This document shows, one piece after another, positions 36,362 to 50,700 of a stretch of 64,000 nt of DNA; within the stretch, counting starts at the first letter, position 1, and each line of letters starts with the position of its first letter. The DNA is from Piper betle (lineage: Eukaryota > Streptophyta > Magnoliopsida > Piperales > Piperaceae), in assembly GCA_033002965.1 (NCBI GenBank), contig JAURVB010006418.1, forward strand, positions 1 to 64,000, in the 5' to 3' direction. A program made the translations under genes and the position numbers. The notes below the pieces were generated by a model. That model worked only from the letters and a program-made list of their open reading frames with translations, was not told the origin of the DNA and made no database searches.

Positions 36362-37889
36362 GATATCCCAAGCTTAGGTGTCCAAATCCCTGGACAAACC
36401 TATGTATAATGGCCCCAATTTCAAAACATATAATCAAGGCCGTTAATACGACCTAAGTTTCGCAACTACTAAACATAAACATAGCAATAACATAAAATAA
36501 ATAAATAAAACATTAAAAGTGAACGTGAATATAAGTGCAAAAATAATAAATGTCATCAAGATTAAACTAATCCAACTACATATATGAATCCAAATCATGA
36601 TACTAATACTCCACGTCCAATTGAGTTCAACTTAGTATAAGTCTTTAATCTTATTAAATGCAACTAAAATAAATTATAAATCCAAAATGCTTAGGTTCAC
36701 CATTCCAAGCCTCCTCTAAAGCTGCTAATCTCACTAACGTTCGTACAAGAGAAGTTGTCCGCTCAATACCACTGATGAAACTATGCCCACGCCTAAACTT
36801 ACAACATATAACGTAAATTAAAATACATATAATCAACTATCAGTCAAACTACACAAATCACAAATCCATTTGATTATTACTAAAGGTAACATAATCATAA
36901 TCATAAGCTGCAAGAGAAAGATCATAAACATAACATAACATAATATAATTGAAAACATAATTTACATAACATATCATGAATCAAGTTACCTTAAAATTAA
37001 TTAATTAATTAACTTATTCATACTTAGTTCATTAAATAAACCTAATATGTAATGAATTTGCACATAATCCATTGAAAATGATATGGTCATGCCAATCACA
37101 TATCATAACGTAAACCCACAAGTGATCACATATGCTATAGAGAAAGTAGCATGCGGAGAACATATGCATATATGTATGAATGACATTATTCTAAATCAAC
37201 TCGTACATATGCATGTAAAGTATAACAACAATTAATCAAATATAAACAACACTTACAAGGACCATACATAATTAATTAAAAATATTAAATACATGAACAC
37301 ATGCACATATAATTAAACACATGACTAATCAATGATTAATTAATTACCTTTAAATTTAACTAAAAAAATTGTTACACTACTTAACTACTATGAACACAGT
37401 CAATGGTATTTTTAACAAGGCTAATTTCATCTAAAAAGTAAGTAATTAACATTACTTATATCATAGAATGCCTAATTAAATCATAAAATTAGTCCATTAT
37501 TTTTATTTTATTTTTCCTTCATAATTCAGCTGTTCTTAAAATACATATAAAAAAATTATGACATTTTAAACGCATACAATTAAATCCTTAATTAGCAAAA
37601 GGTTATTTTTATTTTTTCCAAAATAAATCCAAAATTTTATGATCTATAAAATATGCCCAAAATTCGTCCCAAAATTTTATAAAAATTCTAACTTTCCATA
37701 AAATCATTAAAACTTATGTGAATCATGATTAACCAACTTCTACTCATGCATACTAACAATATAATATGCAATTTTCAACAAATCTACCATAAACAACAAG
37801 AGTTACATGTATGCATGATAATGGAAGTTTCTTAAAATTTATGTAAATGTTACTAACCTTGAATTGTAGGAGTTATCCTATGCAAAACT
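36362..37889. other. AT-rich non-coding DNA
   Basis: No coding similarity or clear repeat boundaries. Short ATTAATTAATTAA-type low-complexity runs occur. Confidence 0.5.
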
Positions 37890-38536
37890 CAAACTCCTAA
37901 ACCAAAATCTCTAATCCTTTTGCACCAAATTGCTTTAAGAAAGCAAGGAAAGATTAATAAAACCTCAAGGATGAGATCCCTTGATGAGATTTCTAAAGCT
38001 ACAAGAACCAGCGCAAAGGTGCACCTTAGCATAATTTGAATTATCCATGCCCAAACCTTATACATAAATTATGTTTTCGGATTTTAACTTCCATACGAAA
38101 TGGATGGGGCACGTGACATCAACGATGGGCCTGATCGGTACCCACCTATGGTGCTCAATTGACAGTTATGTATATGATAGCAGCTTACTACCTGCTAACA
38201 TTGTATATTATACAACATGTGTATGCCTCCGTCGAGTATATTCGGATCGTGCAATGCTGCAATGATTATAAGCTAGGCCCTATTGGATGTATTACTTGCA
38301 TGTCACCATGAGTTATTATCTGGTCCATGCATATGGTTACCATTGATTATAATTATGATTAGGCCATGTTGGCCCTGTGCTTACAATCTATATGTTGTAC
38401 AGAAGTTTTATTTTAGTTCTTTGTGGATAACTATTTTATCCATTTTTTAACATTAAGATTTTCCCTATTAACTATTTGAGACTTGGTCACACTTGTTACT
38501 AATATGTTTTCTTATATCATGGAGGTGAGCAGGTGG
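37890..38536 (+). repeat. R1 copy delta fragment
   Basis: Shares the AATAAAACCTCAAGGATGAG, ATGGTGCTCAA and GATTATAATTATGATTAGGC blocks with copies alpha and beta in the same orientation. It breaks off at the inverted R2 arm. Confidence 0.6.
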
Positions 38537-41230
38537 AACACCCCAATTTTGGTTCAGTTAATAACTGAATTAGAAATGTTACGATCGAGTCGAGTCGTGT
38601 TTAAAGTTGTTAACTGGTAAGACTCGATCGATTAAACATATCAAAGCAACCCACTTGGCATCATGAGAATAGAAGTCATTGCTAAATATGCGTCAAAACA
38701 GATCAAATATAAATAAAAGTAAGAAAGAAAATAATTGCGTTGAGCTCAAGTGTGTACCTTTTATCTGTCCTCCTACCAAAGCCGAATTAGGATCGCAAGA
38801 TCTATATATATAATATGAAAAACATCAGTAATGAGTGTTACTGGTCCGAAATATAACTAGTATAAACTGGCAGAAACTTCGGAAACTTCAAAATTGCCTC
38901 ACACTCGGCAGTAAGTAAACATACTTAAATAAGTGTCGGCACACATGCACGACCAATATTTATATTCATACATACAACACTTATACCCTCACATCCTCCA
39001 TATTACACCCACCATGGTACTCGAATGGCAAAAGGAACAGTTAAGTTCCATAAATTTGAGAAAGGTGTTGCGTTATGTTAATACCTTCATATTCCACACT
39101 ACCTCAGGGTTTGGAGGAGTACTAGTGTGGTCCATATATCTCGTAAATACTTTTAGTCGTAAATGTTATAAACCCTCATATTTATACATATGGGCTTGGG
39201 AGAAGATTTAATGCTTAGTTTTTAGATCTTATCTTTCAAAAACCATCAAGGGATCTAAACCTTGAAGTTTTATTAAACATGTGAAGAAAACACAGCTAAA
39301 TAGCCTGACATCAGAGGGATCTGATAAAACGCTGCTGATGCCATCCTATGTCTAAAACATAGTTAAACTTGACATGTAAGGAGTCAAGCAAAGATCAAGT
39401 AAAGGGAGAGTTCTATGGATCTGTGGTCTACACTCTAAGTGCATCGTCACATCTATAGCGAGCTCGAACTTCAAAACCTACGTCGAAACATACTGCTAAG
39501 TAAAATACTTACATCTCTATATGATGCATACTCATGGTGTGTGCTCACACCATCAATACAACCTAATCAAGAAGACAGTACTACATAAACCTACAACTAA
39601 ACTTAGCACGAAAATTGAGATATAATAAAGAAAATAACAAATAAACAAATAATAAATACATAAATAAATACACTCATGAATAAATAGATAAATAATAAAT
39701 ACCTAAAATAAATAATACTCTAATCATGACATAATAATATCATTATACAATATAAATATACAATTAAACACGAGTAAATATCTCATATACTTGTGCTAGT
39801 AAACATATAAATAATTAAATAAATAACTACATATTCATTCGATAAATAAAACAACAAATAAATTAATAGCTAATATTAATTAATCATGAATAATAATAAT
39901 ATCATAGCTATCCAATATGGAATACATAATTAGATACAAATAAACAATAACGTGCATGCAACAAACAAGCAGATAAATAAATAAATAAATAAAATTTAGT
40001 AAACATAAATACAATTTATATTAATAAGCAAATATATCAATAATAATAATAAACAATCACATAAGATCACATATAAATAAAAAGAAATAAACAACAATGA
40101 ATGAATGAATAAATAAATAAATACTCTCATAACATCAAAAATATGCTAAATAATGTGAATATACATCTATAATTGCTCTCGAATTACCGAAAATGGTCAA
40201 AAAACGGCCAAAAACAACTGAAAATGAGCTGAACTGAACCGAACAAAGTTAACCTCGGCAAGTCAATTGAGTCGAGCCGAGTCGACTCAGCCATGTCAAG
40301 CAACAATGTTGGGTCTAGTAGCTAGAAATGGACTCGGGCTCAGGCATGACCACAGATACGAACGAGTGACAAGAGTCAAGCTAGAAGATGTGAATGTGGG
40401 TAGATAGACATGAATGCTGGCAAATGTGTCTGACAGGGCAAGCAACGCCTATTACCGGAAAATGCCAACGGTAGTGCGGATTGGGTCTTCATTGGTCAGG
40501 ATCGATGGCCTTGAGACGAGGAACATGGTGTTAGTGGCAATCAACAAAGTCCGACTGCTGGCTAGTTATAAAATGGCCAGAAAGGGCAGAATCGTCGTCA
40601 GGTACGGTGGCATCGCCGGCGGTGATTACGGCCACAGGAGTGGTCATGGGTAGTCTTAACATGAAAATCTCGGCAAGATGAAGCTGGTGGTCAAATCGGC
40701 CAAAAGTTACTAGCCGGAGCCAAAAAATAGCAACGGTGGAAACCAAAGCAAACATGCCATCCCCAACAGCGACTACGGTGGCACCGGTGGTCATGAGAGG
40801 AATGGATAGAAAGCTGGTCGCGAGGCGATCATGAGGGTGCCAGTCTAGTTGCCAGGAGGCCTGAAGACTCACTAGCCACAACAGAAGTGTCAGTGGCGCT
40901 AAGGGTGGAAAACTCCAAAAATAGGAGAAAATCTTTGAAAATAACTAGTAAAGCTAGGTCTGACATGGATGGCTCTGATCTTGCCACACAGTATAATCTG
41001 AACATCCAACAACTCGTGGCCAAGTGGGCCCATTTATTAGAATATGCAATGTCTATATGGATGGAAATCTCAAATTGAGACCGTCAAAAGTCAAAATTGA
41101 CTCGAGTCCTAAAAGTGACTCTATAGGAAGGAATCGAGGTAAACAGCTAAATGGGCCTCATACACTAAACTCAATCGGGTGAAAATCTCTAACTCAAATT
41201 AAGTTGGACCCACAAGGGCAATCCGGTGAT
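38537..41230 (-). repeat. Left arm of a long inverted repeat (R2 LTR, minus)
   Basis: Starts GAACACCCCAATTTTGGTTC, the reverse complement of the R2 LTR end, and continues as the reverse complement of 43965-46635. Matching blocks include GTTACGATCGAGTCGAGT, the TATTTATATTTGAT region and the CCACAAGGGC region. The central part is GC-richer (40240-41080) and yields the spurious open frame at 40414. Confidence 0.8.
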
Positions 41231-41583
41231 CCAAAATCCTTATGTTCCATGCAAATGAGATACCCTAAAAATTCCAAACGGATACAAGACAATGTAACGG
41301 CTTAGATCTAGGCCTAAAATCGTGGCTAACTCATAAAAATAATATGTATAAATCATGTATACACTAATAACTCATGCTCTGTTGTAGCATAACTGAAACT
41401 ATCATCTACATGTTGGACATACACAGCCACCAACATGCTCATACAACCATCTGGGACCCATACTCATGTTTGAAAATTAGTCTGGCTCGAGCTCGCTCAA
41501 ACCGACTCGAGAATGGCCTGAACTGGGGCAAAACTACAAGTGGGTAAAACATTAATCCAAAGCTGGGTTTTACATCAAGCTCG

Positions 41584-42722
41584 TGTTCAAATAATTTCAA
41601 TATCATGCAAGCATATGCGATCGAAACAAACAGTAAAATGATAAATTCAAGTATCGTCCCACAGGGAGATGAATTTCCTATAATTAATTTAAAAAATAAA
41701 ATGAAGAACAAAACAAAAATAACTGACTTAACTAAATCTAAGTAATAACTTTAAATTAAACGAGAAGTTAAAATGATAAAACTCATTCTAGAGTCAAATT
41801 TCTCTTAACATCAATTTAATCTTCATCAAATCTTCTTCTTATCTTTTATTCCCTCGGATTGTCGATCTAGGATAATTACATGACATGGTAGCTCCCGCTC
41901 CTTCATGCTTCTATTATTTTGCCTCAATTTCTACCTCCCGGTAATAATTGATTAATCAACAAAATAATACATTAAGATTTGTCTTACAATCACATATGGT
42001 GTTGTGTATCTCCCGACCACAACGGCAATCAAGTCAAAAGACTCGTCGTATGATGAATTATCAATGAATAATCTAATTAATTTCTCCCAAAATCTAATTA
42101 AACCTCATGATCTGAGATATAAGTGATCAATCTATTCTTAGCATTTAGAACAATCCGATTGAATAAAAGAGTAAGAGGTTGAAATGAATTCAATTAAATC
42201 ATGTTAAGTTCCATTCTTCTCTGAACAAAATAAAATATTACTCCATAATAAAAATAGAAAACAATATAAAGAAGAAACTATTTTTATTATGAAAAGAAAA
42301 GAATTCAAAAACTAAAACTACTTCTTTCACTAGACTCCGAAGCCAAGAGATGATATATGATCAACAACAAATGACCACCCCTTTATATAGAAGAGGAAAT
42401 ACAAGAATTCGAAGAGGGTGTTCACAAATCGACGTAGTCTAATTAATTATGATCTCCCTTCAAGTTTCCAACTCCTCGACTCCATTAAACTCCATAAATT
42501 ATAGCCATTGGGTGGGCCCAGGTGTCATGACCAATCAATTTTAAAGCTTAATTTGTTTCATCTTTATCTGCATTGAAACACCAAAATTAAGCATATCTAA
42601 TAAAATATTAATTAACTAAAAAAATAAAGTAAAATATCACTTAATTAATAATATTTATACCTGGGAAGTACAAAAATATATTAAAAACATGGGTAAATAT
42701 TCTATACTTTAAACACTTAACA
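41584..42722 (-). mobile_element. Solo Athila LTR, minus strand
   Basis: A 1139-bp LTR in reverse orientation. Its right end reads CACTTAACA, the complement of TGTTAAGTG, and its left end TGTTCAAATAA. Target duplications are GCTCG (41579-41583) and GCTTG (42723-42727). The reversed TATA box lies at 42382-42389. No internal domain is present. Confidence 0.9.
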
Positions 42723-43672
42723 GCTTGGCATTGGCCAGTTTAGCTGGGCAGATCATGGTGGATGATGGGCTAGTTTTTTTGTGTTGTGGGCTTTTAGCAG
42801 TGTTTTGTGTTGTGTCCCTTGGGGACTTATGTTATGTCTTGATATGTACGGCATGTTTATGATGATGTCATGAAACTAGTGACCATGTGATGATGTTATG
42901 GTCGTGTGGCCTTGAGACTTGTGGTATGACCTATGTCAACTTATGCCTCCTAATATAATATCATTACAGTTTGCTAGCTATTGTTTACCTAACTCTAATT
43001 TTCCTCTTTTACTAACAGAATGTTTTTGGGTACGTAGGTCTAACTTATTTTTGGAGGTTTCTCTAAACCTCGGAGTCCTGGAACTGATAGTTAAACAAAT
43101 ATCTAGGTACGTGAAAACATGCTACTTGTGCATGTATATAGAGTAAAGAAGGAACATGAGTTGGAGGAGCATCTATGATCTATAGTTACGGGAAAAGGGC
43201 CCATGTAATGACTAGGCAAACCAATAGCCTCATAAATATAAAATCTGAGTTACATGCAATGTGAATGTTCTGAAAAATGTGGCATAACACCTTGGAAATG
43301 CTTTTGTGAATGTCAAATGATATTATGGAATGCTTTGAAATTAGTCTATGATTGAATGATAATTATACAGGTTACGTAATTTTTCCATCATCCTATTTAC
43401 AAGGGAGACTATGCTAGATTTTCTGTAGAAACTTATTCTACTTTGTAATTTCTACTTATCAATGATATCCTACTTGCATGATCCAAGTCATAGGTATTTT
43501 ACATGCATTGTGCATTGTCTACTCATTAGGTTCCCTCAGGTTTTATCTTTTGACACCATGAGTGGTTAGGTCCTTCTTGTGTAGATTCTCCATTTTACTA
43601 GGTTATGAATTAGTATCCTGAAATTTATTAGGTTAATTTGGTTGTCTCTCCGGGCCGAATCAAGGTATTACA
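42723..43672 (+). repeat. R1 copy epsilon fragment with LTR end
   Basis: Shares the GAGGAGCATCTATGATC, CATGTAATGACTAGGC and GACACCATGAGTGGTTAGGTC blocks with copies alpha and beta. It ends in GGCCGAATCAAGGTATTACA. No primer site follows, so this is an LTR junction with flanking DNA. Confidence 0.7.
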
Positions 43673-43964
43673 CCCTAACTAGGAAATCTTAACAAAAGTC
43701 TTATTTAAGATACGAATTCAAATATAAATATATATAGGCTTTAGGATGGTAGCGACCTGACTCAAAGTGTAAATTAATATACATAAGTTATCTCTTCAAA
43801 AATAGTTGACCGAAGTTAAAGATCTATTTTCCATTCTAAGTAATAAATCAGACATTTAAATAGTTAACTGAAGTTAAAAATCTATATTCCATTCTGACTA
43901 ATAAATTGGAGATTGGAATTAGCATTCCATTCCATTCTAAATGTATTAGAAAATCACCTACTTG

Positions 43965-46635
43965 TGCCCATGTGGGCCCAACTTGATTTCGTTCAGGGTT
44001 TGAGACCCATTTAGCCTCCTTGCATCAATTCCTGCCTTTAGAGTCATTTGAGTACTCGATTTAGTTTTGACTTTGGACAGTCTAATTCCTAGCTTTCTGT
44101 CCATATGTATATTGCATATACCCATAGGTAGGTCCCACTAGACCACAAATTGTTGGATGTACAAAATGTGCCACGTGGCAAGATTTGAACCATCCACGTC
44201 AGCCCTAGCAGTCTCCCTTTGATTTTCATTAACTTTCCCACGATTTTGAGGATTTCACCATAGCACCGCAGCCACTTTGGCTCGCAACCGTCAAGACCCC
44301 GGCCCTCCTCTGGCCACCAGATCAGTACGATTATGACCACCTCGTGTCTGGATATTGGCCTGTACCCACCATCACCATCGCCACTGCTACAATCGCCACA
44401 GTTGACCGAGTTTTGATCACTGTTCATCACTACCACCGCCACATTTTGGGCCATTTTTTGGTTGTGCCGAGTGTCCTCTGGTAAAGCTAACTACCCTCAC
44501 AACTTCCCCTTGCCAAGATCTTCCTTTTGAGACCAACACCAACCTCTGTCGTGGCCGCAATCAGTGCCGGCTACTCACATTTGTCCAGCGGCATTTTCGA
44601 TTGTTTTCGGCAATTTTCCGTCTAGCCACCACCCAAACACCGCCAACCGTCAACCCAAATAGCTTCCTCACTTTATGGCCGACCTTTTGAGACCACCTAT
44701 GACCATTGACGTGCTCATGATTGCCGCCGACGACATCGCCACATCCGGCACCAATACTACCCCTATCCGACCATTTCCTGGCCAGCAGATGGCCGGACTC
44801 CACTGACCGCCACCACCATCAAGATATTATCGCCATGGCCATCAATCCCGACTGGCAATGACCCTCGCCGCCCGGCCATAGGTATTCTCTAGCAACAGGC
44901 ACCAGCAGTCCCCCTGCCTGTTTGCCTGTGTTTTCGTCCTTCTACCCGCGTTCATCCACTTGGTATTGCCCGAGTCCACTAGTCTGAGCCGTGTCCGTGT
45001 CCATCAATCTAGACCACCCCATCCGACCCAAACCAAGTTTACTCGGCCCAGCTCGGTTCGGTTTAGCTCAGTTGACCAGGTTCAGTCATTTTTGGACTAT
45101 TTTCGTCCATTCTTACACCGTTTTCAGTAATTCGAGAACCACTATATTAGTTTAGATGTATATTCACGTGATTTAGCATGTTTGGATGTTATTATTTAGA
45201 GATTAATATTAGTCATATTTATGTTATTAATATTATTTGTTCGCGTGTATGTTATTATTTATTTATCTTTAATTATGTATTCTTATATTTTATGATATTA
45301 TTATTGTTATTATTATTCTTGATTAGTGAGTATTAATTTTTTTATTTAATTATTTAATTATTTAAATATTTATATATTTACTAGCACGAGTAAACACAAG
45401 TATATGTGATATTTATTTGTGTTTAGCCATGTATTTATATAGTATAATTATATTATTATCTTATGATTAGAGTATTATTTTTGTTCATGTATTTATTATT
45501 TATCTAATTATCTATGAGTTCATTTCCTTATTTATTTATTTATTATTTATAATTATTATTTCTTGATTTGCCTGCCACATGTTTAGTATAGGTTTGTTAG
45601 CACTGTTTCCTTTATTATGATGTATTGATGATATAAGCACACACGACGAGCATGCATCATATAGAGACATCGGTATTTTACTTAGCAGTGAGTTTTGATG
45701 TAGGTTTTGGAGCCCAAGCTCGCCATAAATATCTCAATGCACTTGGAGCTTAGACCACAAGTCCATAGGACTCTTCCTTTACTTGATCTCTGCTCGATTC
45801 CTTGCGTGTTTTAAACGTAGGACGGCATAGGCGGCATTTTATCGGATCCCTCCAATGTCGGGCTATTTAGCTGTATTTTCTACACATATTTAATAAAACT
45901 ACAAGGATGCGACCCCTTACTGGTTTTCAAACTAAAGCTCTAAAAATATATAATACAAGTTTCCTAAACCTATTCTATAACTACAAGCATTCTTACAGAT
46001 TTCACGAATAAGAAAGTGAGCAGTATATAGATATGTATGAACCATACTAGTACTCCTTCAAACTCTAAGGTAGTGCGGCGTATGGTAGTACTCCACAATA
46101 CAGTACATTTCCAGAATTTGTGACAACAACTTAACCGTTCTTTTTGCCACTCGAATACTATGGTAAGTGCAATATGGAGGATGTGAGGGCGTAAGCGTTG
46201 TATGTATAAATATAAATATTAGCTGTGCATGCACGCTGGCACTTGTTTAAGTATATTTGTTTACGGCACATTATGAGGCAATTCTGAAGTTTCCTGAATT
46301 TCTGCGCGTAACGGATACCCATTTACCAGTTTGTAGTAGTTATGTTTTAGAGCAGCAACAAGTGTCTTGTAATCATGAGTTAACTTTGGTGGGAGCACAG
46401 ATAAACGCTATACACACTTAAGCTCAACACAATTATTTTCTTTCTTACTTTTATTTATATTTGATGTATTTTGATATATACTTAACAATGTCTTTTATTC
46501 TTATGACGCCAAGCGGGTTGTTCTGATATATTTCGTTTACCAAGTTGTACCGACCAAGTACTTTAAACATAACTCGACTCGATCGTAACATTTCTAATTC
46601 AGTTTTTAGGTGAATCGAAATAGGGGTGTTACAAT
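43965..46635 (+). repeat. Right arm of the long inverted repeat (R2 LTR, plus)
   Basis: Reverse complement partner of 38537-41230 and related to copy gamma (18000-18560). It ends GAAATAGGGGTGTTACA. A diverged tRNA-Met-type primer site (TTGTATCTTAGTCC, about 46637-46650) follows, so plus is the element's forward direction. The open frames at 44089-44454 and 44561-44803 are in its GC-rich part and show no domain. Confidence 0.8.
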
Positions 46636-47766
46636 TTGTATCTTAGTCCAATATGTATTAATTGTGGACTAAGTTTGGGTTATCACAATCTACCTACCTT
46701 AAAAAATTTCATCCTTAAAATTCTTACATTTGGCTAGTAGTTAACCCCTAGCCCACGTCCTTCTTTGCCTACGGCTAAGATCCTAGCCAACATCTCTTTT
46801 CTACCCTACCATTTAACACTAAACGAGGTTACTCTAATAGTGCTTATAATGACCCAACCTAAAGTAAATATGTTTAAGTCATCTCTTTAAAAATAATTAA
46901 TTAAAATTAAAGATATATATATATATATTGGGGTTAAAGGTGGGTACATATAGAGTGGATCTTACCTTAGTATATATTAGATATAAGAGTAAATTGGGGT
47001 TAACACATTACAACCTTTCAACACTCTTCTATGTTAATATTAGACGGCAACTTCTTCTAATTGTTTTATTGAACATAGGACATATTTTACGATACTCAAT
47101 AATATTGTGTCAATTAGAACAATTCACACTTAGTGGGAAACATTATTGAGTGCTACTATAATTTGAGGGATAAGAAGCAGCGGATGACAAGAAAGCAACA
47201 TGTAAACTTGTAAAGCTGAATAATTAATAAGATTAAGAAATGAGAAAGAGGATATATTGACATGCATCAATCTTCCAAGGAGGTGGTTGGAAAAAAAATC
47301 TTCCGTGGAGGTCTATATACATCTTTATCAATTGTTACGTATATGTCTATACTATTTAGACTCAGTCGGCAGTCCTTCAAATAATTAAATATATAACCAA
47401 GACCACATGCTTAATGACTTAATAGTGACCACAACTATCCATTCTATATGGACCCACCTTAATTCTTATCAAATTACAATATTGTAGTATGTATGACAAA
47501 AGTAGATGACCACTAGTAGTGCTTTCGTAAGGAATTGGAAGGGGCTTTGACTTGTTGCATATATATGGTAGGAATATACCTTGCAAAGCCTTTGAATTAC
47601 CCACTTATGAGGAACAGTGATAATGAATAGAAAGAACTAAAGCTGCAGAGAAGTGGACGTCCACCAGAAAGCATAGTCATCTATGATAATGCTTTTCCAG
47701 ATCTCCTGTTTTTTTAAATACAAGGGTCAAGAGAAAAGTTATACAAATCGTCAAAGATAATGTATT
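46636..47766. other. Flank between R2 and the transporter gene
   Basis: No gene seen. The first about 150 bp after the R2 end (GGGTTATCACAATCTACC region) may be retroelement internal sequence. A short (AT)n run lies at about 46911-46928. The part next to 47766 should hold the transporter's 3' untranslated region, but no clear polyadenylation signal stood out. Confidence 0.4.
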
Positions 47767-50700
47767 CTAGGGCATATTCTGATCATCTCCTGCATTCTTT
47801 GAATAGCTAAAGATCACTAGCTGCTGGTCACCCTTATGCTCTTGGGTGGGCAATAAAGAAGTGTTGCATGAGTACCATCTATACCAAAAGAGATAATTGA
47901 AGAAGTTGAGAAGACTAAGTCCTGCCAACAACCAATAAAAGAGGTCCAATCTGTCCTTGTTAAGATTGTTATCTTTGAGCCATCCACCATTTTTTGAATT
48001 TGAAGTGACATGGTTCACTAGGGAGACAAGCAGAGAGCTAAGGAAGAAGCCGCATGAGTATGAGACATATGTCAAGGCTGTTAGGAAGGATTGCATCCCT
48101 GCCAAAGATTGTTTGTAGAATAACTCAACAAGGCCCACAGCAGTGAACATTTCAGAGAGCCCAAATATGAGGAACTGGGGTGCAATCCAAAAGATGGAGA
48201 TGATCTCTCCGGATTCAATGGCAGCTCTCCTCCTCTTGCTTTCCACCAAAGCAGCAGACACCATCGAGAAGATGACCACAAAGAGGCCAACCCCTATTCT
48301 ATGCAAAGGGCTTATGCCAGACTCGATGCTGGTGAACCTTCTCATGAAGGGCACCAAAATGGTCTCATAGAGAGGAATCAAAAAGATGAGCATCATGTAC
48401 GGTATGGCTTGGAGTGAGGCCGGGGGATTTGGAAGCTGTTATTTAGGTGGTTGTTCATGGCGCTCCCTTGTTGCACTGAGAAAGTTTGGAGCTGGGCCAA
48501 GACGGTGTTGAAAATGATGGTGCAAGCGAATATTGGGATGACGGAGATGATGACCTTCACTTGTTCCACTTGTGCTACACTGCATAGCCGCCATGGGCTC
48601 TCCTTCCCTTCTTGGGTGCTCTTTATGCATGCTTTGTCCAAGAATCTGCAAACCCAAAACGATATATTGTATTTCCATAAGTTGGTCACTATTAATGAAG
48701 GAAACTGATGATAATCATGGCTAGTTAAATTCATGAAATCTCTAAAATTAATAATTGAAATGGATTAAAATATTTGGTAATGGAACTTTGACTAGCATGA
48801 TTTATCATTTGTTAATCAAATGTGAGAGCATGCAACACTAGCCAAAAAAACAAAATGCTTCTCAACTGTTCAATAAATTTAAGATACGTCATAAAACTGC
48901 GAAGAAAATAAAATGACAGGTAAGGAGGCTAGACGTAGAGCCGCTAAAACCTGATTTTTTATCAGCTAGTTCGTGCAGCATGGATAAAATTAAAAAAATT
49001 AGCACATGTGTATTAATAAATATAAAGATAATATTTGGTTTTTTCTCTACGGTTATAATAAAGATGAAAAAATGTAAAGTGAATATTTTTCCGCAGTTTT
49101 TTATTTGGGACCAAAAAAATCATTTTTTTTCTGTAATGCTCGTTGTCACTACTGAGTAAAAATATATTACACACCTGAATCTTTTGGTATGGCCAAGTTG
49201 AGGGAGAGTGGAGGAAGAGCTTAAACTGGCGTGAGCAACATAACCTGATCCCATTGGATCTTTGCCTTCATGATGCATATTCTCTGGACCAGAAGGGGAG
49301 ACCTGCTTTCTTTTGACTAATGCAGCTACCAACACCTGCATGTGGAAGTCCAAATTCCGCAAAGAAATTGATTATGCAGAGAACTAACCAATGTGAAGGC
49401 TACATAATTTAAAATTTCTTTTATTTTGGCAGCAATATATAGTTCAAATTTCTGAAGGGGTGATCTTTTAATTAACCAAGTATTTTACCATTTAGGGGCA
49501 ACACTAATACATATTTAATTTGTTGTGTAAGAATTCCACACAGTGGTAAATTAATTGAAGGATATATATCAATATCTCAACCACTAGTTTGGCTGATTTT
49601 AGAGTGTAGGAAAGCAAAACTGTAAAAAGGCAAAAAAAAACAACAAATTAAAGAATGCTTTTGATTATATCCATAAACAAGAAGGACGTGTACTACTTCT
49701 GACTCATAACGTGCATAATAAAACAAGCCAAACCGACATAAATTCGTTTTACCCGAAAAGATCTGCTTATAATTCACAAGTCTAGTATACTTTCTATGTC
49801 CTACAATCGCATGGAGACAAATAATCTTTTCACTTATTGAGAAAGCGTTGACAATTTTTTTTAACCACTTTTATTACATGATTTTAGTGAAGATTATCAC
49901 AGATATGCATCCTAACAAAAAAACTCAATCAAACTCCCATTTTATAAAAACGATATATGAATCTTACTTGAGCAATTGGAGTGAAAATACTTCCTTGGGG
50001 TCTCTTGTTTCTGTAGAGCAGTGTGCCACAGGTTAAGCTAATTAGTCCCGAAGCCATGGCAGCTGCCGAGACACCTAACCCAACATCCATGCCAGACCGT
50101 GTCTGGACCCAAACAAGGATGGTAAGGGCTATGAGCTCTCCAACACAGAAGCTAAAGTAAGCACTGTTGAAGTAGGTGGAGAGCTTCTTTGCTTGTCTAT
50201 CATCTTCTTTGCTAAATTGGTCGGCCCCATGTGAGATCATATTAGGCTTGAGACACCCACTTCCCAACGCCACCAAATACAAAGCTACAAAGAAGATAAA
50301 TGCCTTGACGTCTTTGGCTTCTATGCACATTTCACCTCGAGCTGCCAGCATGTTGCAATGGGGAGGCCTTAGTTGAGAAATATGGGCTTGGAGAGACAGC
50401 AGTATGTACCCCTAGAATGGAAAGAAAAATTAGTTAGTATCCATTTGGGATGGAAGCATGCATTAACAAAATATTAAGAAATGAAAGAGAACTTACTGCG
50501 AGTTCCACAAAACCGAATGTCATAATGGTCCAAAAGCTGCCTAGGTATGAATCTGAGAGATACCCACCAAGAAGAGACAGGAGAAAAGTAGCACCCACAA
50601 AATTGGTGACAACATTTGCAGATTTGGGCAGAGAGAAGTGCATTTCATTGAATGCATAAGTGATGAGGTTGTTCCCAACTGCTGCGATGGCCATGATCTC

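Noticed and set aside
40414..41078. Possible genes in the GC-rich middle of the inverted arms
   Set aside because: The mirrored region at 44089-44803 has frames of different sequence in other phases, so no protein is conserved.
42919..43146. 75-residue plus-strand frame
   Set aside because: Sits inside R1 copy epsilon and has no homologous frame in the other R1 copies.
49929..49967. Extension of NPF exon 3 through the open frame
   Set aside because: A consensus donor CAA/GTAAGA at 49968/49967, and the conserved next block starting at 49335, show these residues are intronic.
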